11,981 nt of DNA from Sphingopyxis sp. (GTDB lineage Bacteria; Pseudomonadota; Alphaproteobacteria; Sphingomonadales; Sphingomonadaceae). The translations under genes and the position numbers were made by a program. The stretch spans positions 1 to 11,981 of the forward strand of contig JAAUPH010000044.1 of assembly GCA_012035435.1 (NCBI GenBank). Direction: 5' to 3'. A model generated the notes under the pieces. That model was not told the DNA's origin and did not search any database. It saw only the letters and a program-made list of their open reading frames with translations. Of the stretch, positions 1 to 6,221 are shown piece by piece (within the stretch, counting starts at the first letter, position 1; each line of letters opens with the position of its first letter).

Positions 1-1
1 C

Positions 2-364
2 CCCCACGCCCGCGTGCATGTGGGCGACGCGGCTTTGAAGGGCCAGGTCGGTTGCGAGGCCTGCCACGGGCCAGGCAGCAAACACATCGCGGCCGGCGGC
101 GGACTTGGCCGGTTCATCGTCAATCCCGGCAAGGATCCCGCCGCGTGCCTGCAATGCCATGTGGACATCCACGCCGACTTCCAGATGCCCGTGCGTCACC
201 CGGTGCCCGAGGCCGCATCGAACTGCGTCCAGTGCCATGACCCGCACGGGTTCGATATCCTGAAACCCGCCGGGGGCCTGGCGATGGCGCGGCTGAACGA
301 GACCTGCTCCAACTGTCACCGGGACCAGTCGCGGCCCTTCGTCTTCGAACACCAGGCGCTGCGC
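2..364 (+). CDS. Multiheme c-type cytochrome, partial (both ends missing)
   Basis: The frame is open from the first bases and holds four CxxCH heme-attachment motifs: CEACH (53-67), CLQCH (146-160), CVQCH (224-238) and CSNCH (305-319). Extra histidines around them (GSKH, DIH, RHPVP, DPHG) could be distal heme ligands. The CxxCH...DPHG...CxxCH...RPFVFEH pattern is typical of periplasmic decaheme cytochromes of the DmsE/MtrA type, which carry electrons through the periplasm, often towards the outer membrane. Such proteins have about ten hemes, so this would be a C-terminal part. In-frame codons precede the GTG at position 14, so the gene starts outside the window. Family resemblance stops after EHQALR near 364. 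The frame then runs on in low-complexity Arg/Ala/Pro sequence to a stop at 485-487, with no further CxxCH. The 3' end therefore looks lost through rearrangement or chimeric assembly. The multiheme call is certain; the DmsE-type assignment is inference. Confidence 0.75.
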
Positions 365-608
365 GGTGTCGCCAGCGATCGTGACGCTGCGCTTCTCGGG
401 ATCGTTGTCCGGCGCGCGGACCGCCTCGACGACCTCTCCCCAGACGCTTCGCGACCAGCTCGCCGCGCTCCGCAACCGACGCCGTGAACTTCGACGATAT
501 TCGGAGGTCGAGCGCGCCCGCGCCGGCAAGAACATGCCGTGCCCGGAGTGCCGGCACCTCCTCAGGATCCCCGTCCCCGACGAGAAGAAGCAGAAGGACT
601 GGCGCACC
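365..608. other. Unassigned segment between two gene fragments, possible chimera
   Basis: This stretch matches neither the cytochrome before it nor the hydratase after it. On the plus strand, about 515-605, almost every codon ends in G or C. The segment reads GKNMPCPECRHLLRIPVPDE, with one CxxC knuckle followed by a lysine-rich DEKKQKDWR. This resembles the zinc-ribbon segments of some planctomycete proteins, a resemblance recalled rather than searched. On the minus strand, about 455 down to 362, another reading (EVVEAVRAPDNDPEKRSVTI) also has very high G/C at third positions, but a one-base slip separates it from the similar-looking upstream part (VAERGELVAKRLG). A 9-bp stretch GCGCTGCGC sits at the left junction (356-364). 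I cannot name a gene here. Confidence 0.4.
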
Positions 609-797
609 CTCGCCAAAGGGCCGACGCTGGCGCTGGGGGCTATGCGGCGCGTCGCACGGGCCGGGCTGAACCAAGATTTTGCAACGACGCTGGATGCCGA
701 AGCGGGCGGCCAGTTCATCGCCGGGAACAGCGCAGACTCGATCGAAGGCGTGATGGCGTTCCTGCAAAAGCGGGCGGCGAACTTTTCGGGGAAATAA
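609..797 (+). pseudogene. Enoyl-CoA hydratase/isomerase family, C-terminal remnant
   Basis: The last ~62 codons before the TAA at 795-797 read as the C-terminus of a crotonase-fold enoyl-CoA hydratase. They contain LAKGPTLALGAMRR, then FATTLDAEAGGQ, then an AGNSAD motif and an EGVMAFLQKR tail, in the usual family order. Full-length proteins are about 260 residues and carry the oxyanion-hole glycines and catalytic Glu in the N-terminal two thirds, all missing here. The frame continues upstream into unrelated sequence (365-608), so this is either the surviving 3' end of a gene or the true edge of the chromosomal contig joined to foreign sequence. Enzymes of this family hydrate 2-enoyl-CoA in fatty-acid or phenylacetate degradation; the substrate cannot be told from this part. 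Confidence 0.65.
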
Positions 798-818
798 TCC
801 CCCGGTTCGCCCCCCAGA

Positions 819-851
819 CCGTCCGTCCTGAGCTTGTCGAAGGGCAGACGG
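819..851. repeat. REP-like interspersed palindrome typical of sphingomonads
   Basis: The core TCCTGAGCTTGTCGAAGG (825-842) is flanked by the inverted arms CCGTC (819-823) and GACGG (847-851). Very similar palindromes occur many times between genes in sphingomonad and some other proteobacterial genomes; this is from memory, not a search. It sits between the hydratase stop and the 3' end of the convergent HD-domain gene, the usual location for such elements. It may act as an mRNA 3' stem. Confidence 0.65.
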
Positions 852-873
852 CGTATGGTGTCGCCGATTGCCG

Positions 874-1470
874 CTACTCCGCGTCCGCCATCACTTTCTT
901 ATAGATGCTCTGCTTGGGATATCCGCACACCCGCTCCACCATCTGCTCGAAAAATTCGAGCGGGAGCGTATCATAGTCGGGGTCGAACGCGGGCTGGTCG
1001 TATTTTTCGCAAAATTCGATGCACGCGGCCGAATGGGGATGGTCCTTAAACTGGTCGCGCATGTTGCGGTCCAAGCCAATGTAATGAAAGAAATAATGAC
1101 CCTGAAAAATGCTGTGATGCTGGACGATCCAGAGATTTTCCTCCGATAGGAAGGGTTTGAGGATCGCGGCCGCCACATCGGGATGATTAAACGCGCCCAG
1201 CGTGTCGCCAATGTCGTGGAGCAGAGCCATCACGACATATTCCTCGTCGCGGCCATCGCGATGCGCGCGGGTCGCGGTTTGCAGGCAGTGGGTCAGCCGA
1301 TCGACCGGAAAGCCGCCATGATCGCCGCTGAGCAGTTTCAGATGGTCCATGATACGCTTGCCATTTCGCGGCGCGAACTGCTTCTGCTCGGCGGCGATGA
1401 TGTTCCAGTCTTCCTGCGTGCCCTCGGTCATGGCGCGGAATTTGGCGCGCGGGTGGGTCATGTCATTCAT
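874..1470 (-). CDS. HD-domain metalloenzyme (COG4341/PhnZ-like)
   Basis: This 198-residue protein has the HD-fold metal motif in order: H61, H85-D86 (LLHDIGD), H96 (FNHPD), H118/H119 (QHHS) and probably D158 (KYDQPA). That set matches the mixed-valent diiron HD oxygenases (PhnZ, myo-inositol oxygenase relatives) and the predicted HD phosphohydrolases of COG4341, which are also about 190 residues. At the positions where PhnZ has its substrate-gating Tyr and Glu (10 and 7 residues before the first His), this protein has H51 and F54. I therefore do not assign 2-amino-1-hydroxyethylphosphonate as substrate. The ATG at 1470 follows GGAGAG at a good distance. It is the last gene of a minus-strand cluster, starting 13 bp after the stop of the ClpP-like gene. 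No signal peptide is seen, so it is probably cytosolic. Substrate unknown. Confidence 0.8.
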   Translation of the reverse strand: MNDMTHPRAKFRAMTEGTQEDWNIIAAEQKQFAPRNGKRIMDHLKLLSGDHGGFPVDRLTHCLQTATRAHRDGRDEEYVVMALLHDIGDTLGAFNHPDVAAAILKPFLSEENLWIVQHHSIFQGHYFFHYIGLDRNMRDQFKDHPHSAACIEFCEKYDQPAFDPDYDTLPLEFFEQMVERVCGYPKQSIYKKVMADAE

Positions 1471-1483
1471 GCTGGCTCTCCCA

Positions 1484-2188
1484 TCAATCCGGTTTGCTCA
1501 TCACGCCATAGCGTATGGCTTCGTCGATGGTCAGGCAACGACGCGTGGATTTGTCTGGCCCCGAACCTGCGACAGCCTTTTGCCGGTACATGATGTCTGT
1601 CAGCAATTTGCGCGAAACGCCCATGCGGATCAAGAAATCATTGTCTTCGCTAGCCAGCTGCGCGGCATCCTGTTCGATCTGACCGATTAATTCGGTGGTG
1701 GCATCGGTGCCCATCGCCACGCTCATATCGATGCTGTCGCGATCACCCGTGTTGGTGAACATGTGGACGATAAATTCGCCGCCGGGATCGATGGTGCGTT
1801 TGCGTCCGCCCATGAACACAAAATTACACGAACTGTAACAGGCCCAGCCCGACGGGATCCGCGTTTCGACGTCCAGCGTTTCGCGCAGCAGTCGACCCGC
1901 AGCATTGCCAGCCCGCGCATCCCCACCGGGGGAGCTCAGCCAGACCTGTGCCGGGTCGGGGTGTTTCGCCAGAAATGCTTCGAGCCGCGCGGCAACCCCG
2001 GCATCGATCCGCCCCTCGCCCGCGATGATCAGCCTGCCACCCATCTTGAACGCCCGAAATTCCATCTTAGGCTTTAGCGACCATCCGGGCAATTTGGGGC
2101 AGGTAGGATTAACGGGATCGCGCGGCGATGCGGCACTCAGCGCAAGCAGCGCCATGACCGCGACGGCAATGCGCTGCTGCCGCATCAT
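1484..2188 (-). CDS. Periplasmic ClpP-like (COG3904-type) serine-protease-fold protein
   Basis: This 234-residue protein begins with basic residues and a hydrophobic segment (MMRQQRIAVAVMALLALSAA), a signal peptide for export. The rest follows the ClpP/crotonase fold: SSPGGDARAG at 85-94 (oxyanion strand), CYSSC at 117-121 with S119 as the likely nucleophile, and GGEFIVHM with H142 as the likely catalytic His. These are the hallmarks of small periplasmic ClpP-like proteins in alphaproteobacteria, whose substrates are mostly unknown. C30, C117 and C121 could form disulfides. Its ATG (2188) overlaps the TGA of the upstream gene as ATGA, implying translational coupling, and the HD-domain gene follows 13 bp after its stop. 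A proteolytic role is inferred from the motifs; the third catalytic residue cannot be assigned by eye. Confidence 0.75.
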   Translation of the reverse strand: MMRQQRIAVAVMALLALSAASPRDPVNPTCPKLPGWSLKPKMEFRAFKMGGRLIIAGEGRIDAGVAARLEAFLAKHPDPAQVWLSSPGGDARAGNAAGRLLRETLDVETRIPSGWACYSSCNFVFMGGRKRTIDPGGEFIVHMFTNTGDRDSIDMSVAMGTDATTELIGQIEQDAAQLASEDNDFLIRMGVSRKLLTDIMYRQKAVAGSGPDKSTRRCLTIDEAIRYGVMSKPD

Positions 2189-2760
2189 GCCTCAGCCAGA
2201 ACATAGCGCTTTTGGCCGGGTTCCTTGCACATGCGCTTTTCGACCCGGGTCTCCTCCCCCTCGACAATGACAAAGTCGGTCACGTTCATACAGCGCCGCC
2301 CGCCCGCTTCGTCGTTGCGCGCAACGACCGTTGATGATCCGCTGACATTCTCGCGCGTTTCGCTGGTCCAGGCCGATGTCGACCCAACCTTTTCGCCGCG
2401 GGTCGCGACTTCGGTTGCGGCGGCGGCCTGCACCTGTTCGGCGGGATCAAGTTTGCAGGCGATGGCGTTGGTCAGCGAATCCGATACCTCGGCAATCGGC
2501 ACAAAGCTGTACACGCCCGCTTTGCTCGCCGCATCGCCAAGCGTGTCGCGAATGACCCCGCCCAGGATGCTGCGTCCGGCGCGGCTGCCTCTCTTGCCCT
2601 TGGGACATCCGCCCTTGTCATCCTCGGCCTGCTTGCCCTTGGCCGCGGCTTGCGGCACGCGGCGGAGCAGCCCGCCAAGCTGAGCCTGCACTGGCGCTGC
2701 AGCCAGGCCGAGCACGGCAAAGCATGCCAGAAAGGATCCCGATCGAAGCGAAACCTGCAT
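2185..2760 (-). CDS. Exported protein, surface-antigen-like C-terminus, function unknown
   Basis: The protein is 191 residues from the ATG at 2760. I prefer that start to a TTG 27 bp upstream because it leaves a clean signal peptide (MQVSLRSGSFLACFAVLGLA, cleavage probably near PVQAQ) and follows a purine-rich GGGGG. Next come a Lys/Gly-rich linker, a glycine/alanine-rich segment (AGRSILGGVIRDTLGDAASKAG) and a C-terminal part with paired cysteines, GGRRCMNVTDFVIVEGEET and KRMCKEPG. The hydrophobic glycine-rich segment followed by a Cys-containing C-terminal module recalls the 17-kDa surface-antigen/glycine-zipper lipoproteins of alphaproteobacteria, but there is no lipobox cysteine. It is the first gene of the minus-strand cluster and overlaps the ClpP-like gene by ATGA. 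It would act in the periplasm or envelope. Family membership is tentative. Confidence 0.6.
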   Translation of the reverse strand: MQVSLRSGSFLACFAVLGLAAAPVQAQLGGLLRRVPQAAAKGKQAEDDKGGCPKGKRGSRAGRSILGGVIRDTLGDAASKAGVYSFVPIAEVSDSLTNAIACKLDPAEQVQAAAATEVATRGEKVGSTSAWTSETRENVSGSSTVVARNDEAGGRRCMNVTDFVIVEGEETRVEKRMCKEPGQKRYVLAEA

Positions 2761-2892
2761 TGTCGCCCCCAAAGTTGCTGACGACAACGCTATACTGCCG
2801 CGCCGACGAACGCCATGTGATTTCGATCAACCGAACGCACATTGTCTTGCTGGCAGGTTGAATTTTCGGACGAACCACGCCACAAGACCAAA

Positions 2893-3332
2893 ATGCTGTC
2901 GCAAAAGACCCGATATACGATCCGCGCGTTCCAGCATCTGGCCGACCATTATGGCAAGGGTCAGGTCCAGCTGGCTGAAATCGCTGCCGCGCAAAATATT
3001 CCGCCCAAATTTCTGACGGTCATCCTGTCGGAAATGGGCCGGGAAGGTTTGGTGATGTCGCAGCGTGGGCGCGACGGCGGGTATCAACTGGCGCTGTCCC
3101 CCATCGATATCAGCTATGGCGACCTTGTCCGCCTGACGCGCGGTTCGATCGCGCTTGTTCCCTGCGCTAGCCGCAATGCTCATGAGACCTGCAAAACTGC
3201 TTGCCTGAGAGCGAATGCCGCCTGCGCAGTGTGATGCTGAAAGTGCGCGACGATACCGCAGCGATATTGGACAGGATTACGCTGGCGGACTCGGTCGAGC
3301 TGGAACCGCTGTTTGCGGATGCGGCGGAGTAA
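2893..3332 (+). CDS. Rrf2-family transcriptional regulator, frameshifted near the C-terminus
   Basis: The N-terminus MLSQKTRYTIRAFQHLADH and the winged helix ending in RGRDGGYQLA are diagnostic of Rrf2 regulators (IscR, NsrR, RirA relatives), which sense Fe-S clusters, NO or iron through three cysteines. Cysteines lie at C91, C100 and C104. In the frame as given, translation ends at 3234 after a foreign tail. In another frame, 3207-3332 reads ESECRLRSVMLKVRDDTAAI and continues to a TAA, a normal Rrf2 C-terminus with a further Cys. Adding one C to the CC at 3204-3205 (giving CPESEC) restores a 146-residue protein, the usual family length. I therefore give the full span. The ATG at 2893 is chosen because family members start with MLSQK-type sequence. 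The gene diverges from the exported-protein gene at 2760. Its targets cannot be read from the window. Confidence 0.8.
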
Positions 3333-3398
3333 GCTGGCATGATGTAGCGCTGGGCGCTGTGCCGTCTGCCGCAGCTTCGCCTCAGCATTTTTTCCTAC

Positions 3399-3416
3399 AA
3401 TCGTCCCTGGACGATT
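3399..3416. repeat. Perfect 8-bp inverted repeat between convergent genes
   Basis: AATCGTCC and GGACGATT are separated by two bases (CT). The palindrome lies between the 3' end of the Rrf2 gene and the 3' end of the minus-strand tRNA-Ala. There is no T-run after it in either direction; the TTTTTT at 3388-3393 precedes it on the plus strand. It is not a classical intrinsic terminator, although it could still stabilise or process the tRNA 3' trailer. Confidence 0.4.
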
Positions 3417-3430
3417 CTTAAACGGGAAAA

Positions 3431-3505
3431 TGGTGGAGCCTAGCGGAGTCGAACCGCTGGCCTCTACAATGCCATTGTAGCGCTCTCCAGCTGAGCTAAG
3501 GCCCC
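3431..3505 (-). tRNA. tRNA-Ala (anticodon GGC)
   Basis: Read on the minus strand, all four arms fold: acceptor GGGGCCT with AGGCTCC, D arm GCTC/GAGC, anticodon stem CTACA/TGTAG with loop ATGGCAT (anticodon GGC), and T arm AGCGG/CCGCT around TTCGACT. The 3' CCA is encoded. The acceptor stem has a G3-U70 wobble pair, the main identity element for alanyl-tRNA synthetase, which supports the Ala assignment independently of the anticodon. GGC reads the alanine codons GCC and GCU. Confidence 0.97.
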
Positions 3506-3548
3506 ACATCTTCGCGTCCGGACTGGTTTTCCCCGGAGCAGGAGCGGC

Positions 3549-3620
3549 CCTTTAGTCAGGCCGCAGCGTGCTGGCAAGGGGCGAATTGACGCTTCCGCCA
3601 ATTTTTCGCCCGCTTTGCCA
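3549..3620 (-). promoter_or_regulatory. Candidate promoter for tRNA-Ala
   Basis: On the minus strand, TTGCCA (3620-3615) is followed after exactly 17 bp by TAAAGG (3554-3549... measured on the complementary strand as CCTTTA), which would place a start about 35 bp before the tRNA. The -35 is a 5/6 match to TTGACA. The -10 is poor, so confidence is low. The -35 lies within one arm of the inverted repeat at 3569-3623. Confidence 0.15.
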
Positions 3621-3623
3621 GCA
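3569..3623. repeat. Nested imperfect inverted repeat, ~55 bp
   Basis: The outer arms TGCTGGCAA (3569-3577) and TTGCCAGCA (3615-3623) match over 9 bp. The middle arms GGGCGAA (3579-3585) and TTCGCCC (3605-3611) match over 7 bp, and TTG/CAA can add three more pairs inside. It lies between the 3' end of the FYDLN-acid gene and tRNA-Ala. The transcript could form a long hairpin, but no U-tract follows on either side. It may be a processing signal or a decayed mobile palindrome. Confidence 0.55.
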
Positions 3624-3634
3624 GTGCTTGTCCA

Positions 3635-3958
3635 TCAATGTTCGACGTCATTCTCGTCGGACGTTTCCACGCCCAGATCGTCGTCCCCGCCCAGATCAAC
3701 GTCATTGTCGGGCGAGTCCGCGTTTTCATCGACGTCGACGTCGATATCCAGATCGTCAGCAGCCAGATCGGTGTCGGCGACAACCCCCGGCTTGACGGCT
3801 TCTTCAAACGGCATCGGCTGCTTTGACTTCAGCACCGATTCCGGCAACCACGCATAGCCGCAATTGATGCAGCTGATCGGATCATCCTTGGTCAGATCAT
3901 AGAATCGCGTCGCACATTTTGGGCAGCTGCGCTTGGTGCCCCATTCAGCCTTAATCAT
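3635..3958 (-). CDS. FYDLN-acid domain protein (TIGR02300 family)
   Basis: This 107-residue protein starts MIKAEWGTKRSCPKCATRFY, has the name-giving FYDL at 19-22 and a zinc ribbon made of C12/C15 and C30/C33. It ends in a very acidic tail, rich in Asp from about residue 62 onward. This is the full architecture of TIGR02300, a small protein of unknown function nearly confined to Alphaproteobacteria. The ATG at 3958 follows AAGAGG at 5 bp on the minus strand. It is divergent from aroA with 128 bp between starts, an arrangement I believe common in Alphaproteobacteria. A nucleic-acid or protein partner for the zinc ribbon is plausible but unknown. Confidence 0.92.
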   Translation of the reverse strand: MIKAEWGTKRSCPKCATRFYDLTKDDPISCINCGYAWLPESVLKSKQPMPFEEAVKPGVVADTDLAADDLDIDVDVDENADSPDNDVDLGGDDDLGVETSDENDVEH

Positions 3959-3988
3959 AAGAGCCTCTTAATCCTTGAAAACGGACGG

Positions 3989-3994
3989 ATTTTA
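3989..3994 (-). promoter_or_regulatory. Candidate -10 element for the FYDLN-acid gene
   Basis: On the minus strand TAAAAT (5/6 match to TATAAT) lies 30 bp before the ATG at 3958, leaving room for a short leader with the AAGAGG ribosome-binding site. No convincing -35 box is seen at 16-18 bp upstream of it. Confidence 0.25.
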
Positions 3995-4086
3995 GCGGAA
4001 GGTTGCGGGGAACCGCGACGGCCCCACCGGCAAATCGGCGTGCGCCTTGCCAGATTGTTATCGCGCTGTCAAAAGCCGCGCCGACC

Positions 4087-5420
4087 ATGACCGCACTCGC
4101 CCCTGCCCGCCCCCTGTCCTTCGCTGCCGCGGGCCCGCTGCGCGGCACGATCACCGTGCCGGGCGACAAGAGCATTTCGCACCGGTCGCTGATGCTGGGC
4201 GCGCTGGCGGTCGGGGAAACGCGTATTTCGGGGCTGCTTGAGGGGCATGATGTGCTCGCGACGGCTGCAGCCATGACGGCGATGGGCGCGACCATCGAGC
4301 GGCACGATCACGACTGGTCGGTGCACGGCGTCGGGGTCGGCGGGCTGCTGCAACCGCGCGGCGCGCTCGACATGGGCAATAGCGGGACGTCGACACGGCT
4401 GTTGATGGGACTGGTTGCGAGCCACCCGATCACCGCGACCTTCATTGGCGATGCCAGCCTGTCGGGCCGCCCGATGGGGCGCGTAATCGATCCGCTCAGC
4501 CTGATGGGTGCGGATATCAGCGCATCGCCCGGGGGCCGCTTGCCGTTGATGGTGCGCGGGCTGTGTCCGGCGGTGCCGCTGTCCTATACGCTGCCCGTCG
4601 CGTCGGCGCAGGTGAAGTCGGCGGTGCTGCTCGCAGGCTCAACGCACCCGGCATTACCGAGGTGATCGAGCCGGTGCCAACGCGCGACCATAGCGAACGG
4701 ATGCTGCGCGGGTTCGGGGCCGATCTGACGGTCGAAATCGCGCCCGATGGGACGCGCCATATCCGCCTGATGGGCGAGGCTGAACTGCGCCCGCAGACGA
4801 TTATCGTTCCGGGCGATCCTTCATCGGCCGCCTTCTTCATCGTGGCTGCGTTGATCGTGCCGGGGTCCGACGTGACCATCACCAATGTCGGCATCAACCC
4901 GACGCGCGCGGGGCTGATCGGCGTGTTGCAGGCGATGGGCGGCGATATCAACCTGCTCCACCCGCGCGAAGTCGGCGGCGAACCGGTCGCGGATGTGCAT
5001 GTCCGTCATAGCAATTTGAAAGGGATAGAGGTCGATCCTGCCGTCGTGCCGAGTATGGTCGACGAATTTCCGATCCTGTTCATTGCCGCCGCGCTCGCCG
5101 AGGGGCGCACCTTTGCCTCAGGACTTGAAGAATTGCGCGTCAAAGAGAGCGACCGTCTGCGCGTGATGGCCGAAGGGCTGACCGCGATCGGCGCGCGGGT
5201 GGTGGAGGCCGACGACGGCCTTATCATCACCGGCACCGGCGGCGAACCGCTCAGCGGCGGGTCAACCATCGCCGGTCACCTCGACCACCGCATCTGCATG
5301 AGCTTTGCGGTGGCGGGGCTGGTGAGCAAAGCGCCGGTCGAGATCGATGACATGGCCCCGGTGGGCACGAGCTTTCCGGGGTTTGAGCGGTTGCTGGCGG
5401 GGCTGAGAGGCGCGGCATGA
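4087..5420 (+). CDS. aroA: 3-phosphoshikimate 1-carboxyvinyltransferase (EPSP synthase), class II type, one frameshift
   Basis: AroA joins shikimate-3-phosphate and phosphoenolpyruvate in the shikimate pathway to aromatic amino acids. Visible motifs are TVPGDKSISHRS (K28, R33), GNSGTSTR (97-104), GDASLSGRPMGRV and SAQVKSAVLLAG, then RDHSERM, NPTRAGL, LRVKESDRLR and LDHRICMSF in the downstream frame. The GDKS, SAQxK, RxHxE and NxTR set marks a class II (CP4-like) enzyme. The reading frame breaks at about 4638-4640. The GGC TCA AAC region lacks one base, and GGC CTC AAC (G-L-N) would restore the family sequence and give a 444-residue protein. As read, the frame from 4087 would stop at 4665. aroA is normally indispensable without aromatic supplements and the rest is intact, so a sequencing error is likeliest. 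No clear ribosome-binding site precedes the ATG at 4087, which is chosen by family length. It overlaps cmk by ATGA. Confidence 0.93.
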
Positions 5421-6049
5421 TCATAGCCGTCGACGGCCCGACGGCTTCGGGCAAGGGCACGATTGCCAAGGCGCTGGCGGCGCATTTTGGGGTGCCGCAT
5501 CTTGATACCGGGCTTCTGTATCGTGCGGTGGGGTTACAGACAGCGCGCAGTGGCGGCGATCCCGATTATGAGGCGGACGCCCTAGCGGCTTGCGCTTTTC
5601 CCGACGCTTTGCTCGACGATCCTGAACTCCGGCTGGAAAGCACCGGCGGGCTGGCCAGCCGGGTTTCGGTGCATCCGCTGCTGCGCGCCGCCTTGCTTGA
5701 ACGGCAGCGGGCGTTCGCCAATCAGCCCGGCGGCGCGGTGCTCGACGGGCGCGACATTGGCACCGTGATCGCACCACACGCCGATGCCAAGCTGTTTGTC
5801 GTTGCCAGCGCAGAGGCGCGGGCGCGGCGGCGACAGATGGAACTGACAGTGCGGGGAGTGAACGCCGATCTCGCCATCCTCACCGCCGATATCGCTGCGC
5901 GCGATGCCCGTGACGCGGGGCGCAGCGCAGCACCGCTGATGCGGGCGGCGGATGCAGACTTGCTTGATACGAGCGATCTCACTATAGACGACGCCGTCCA
6001 ACGGGCGTTTGCGCTGGTTGAGGCACGGTTGAGCCGCCGCTCCATGTGA
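5417..6049 (+). CDS. cmk: (d)CMP kinase
   Basis: This 210-residue cytosolic enzyme phosphorylates CMP and dCMP with ATP. It starts MIIAVDGPTASGKGTIAKAL with the P-loop at 7-15, has LDTGLLYRAV (29-38) for nucleoside binding, DGRDIGTV (110-117), and an Arg-rich LID region (ARARRRQMEL) followed by RDARDAGRSAAPL. These are the standard family features and the length is normal for Alphaproteobacteria. The ATG overlaps the aroA stop (ATGA), so translation is probably coupled. The aroA-cmk-rpsA order is conserved in many proteobacteria. A probable terminator and the rpsA leader follow. Confidence 0.96.
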   Translation: MIIAVDGPTASGKGTIAKALAAHFGVPHLDTGLLYRAVGLQTARSGGDPDYEADALAACAFPDALLDDPELRLESTGGLASRVSVHPLLRAALLERQRAFANQPGGAVLDGRDIGTVIAPHADAKLFVVASAEARARRRQMELTVRGVNADLAILTADIAARDARDAGRSAAPLMRAADADLLDTSDLTIDDAVQRAFALVEARLSRRSM

Positions 6050-6055
6050 GTGTCG

Positions 6056-6088
6056 GGCGTGATGGGATGTACCCATCGCGCCTCTTTT
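6056..6088 (+). terminator. Probable intrinsic terminator after cmk
   Basis: An 11-bp stem pairs 6056-6066 (GGCGTGATGGG) with 6072-6082 (CCCATCGCGCC), with one G-U pair and a 5-base loop. The run TCTTTT (6083-6088) follows directly. It starts 7 bp after the cmk stop and would separate aroA-cmk transcription from rpsA, at least in part. Confidence 0.65.
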
Positions 6089-6122
6089 GCTTTGTCCGTC
6101 CCTTGCCGCCGCACCTGCCCTG

Positions 6123-6193
6123 CGGATGCTGCGGCCTGCATCCGGCGACCGTGGCATGTCGGCCAAAAGACCAGCGGAACCAACCGCTTGGCC
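6123..6193 (+). promoter_or_regulatory. Structured rpsA 5' leader (two hairpins), candidate autoregulatory site
   Basis: Two stems can be drawn between the terminator and rpsA. The first is CGGATGC (6123-6129) with GCATCCG (6138-6144). The second is a bulged hairpin in which AGCGG (6173-6177) pairs with CCGCT (6184-6188) and GGCCA (6161-6165) pairs with TGGCC (6189-6193). In E. coli, S1 represses its own mRNA through a structured leader. A similar role here is inference. A ribosome-binding site, AAGGA (6207-6211), lies just downstream of the second hairpin. Confidence 0.4.
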
Positions 6194-6221
6194 GGAACAA
6201 ATATTGAAGGACACTCCAACC

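Noticed and set aside
120..767. 215-codon minus-strand frame over the left end
   Set aside because: Its left part is antisense to four CxxCH heme motifs and its right part to the hydratase tail. Only the 362-455 stretch, in another frame, looked coding.
3195..3212. Programmed -1 frameshift in the Rrf2 gene
   Set aside because: No X XXY YYZ slippery heptamer or following structure is visible at the shift point. A missing C in a CCC run explains it better.
3180..3509. 109-codon minus-strand frame covering tRNA-Ala
   Set aside because: It runs through a complete tRNA and is antisense to the Rrf2 C-terminus.
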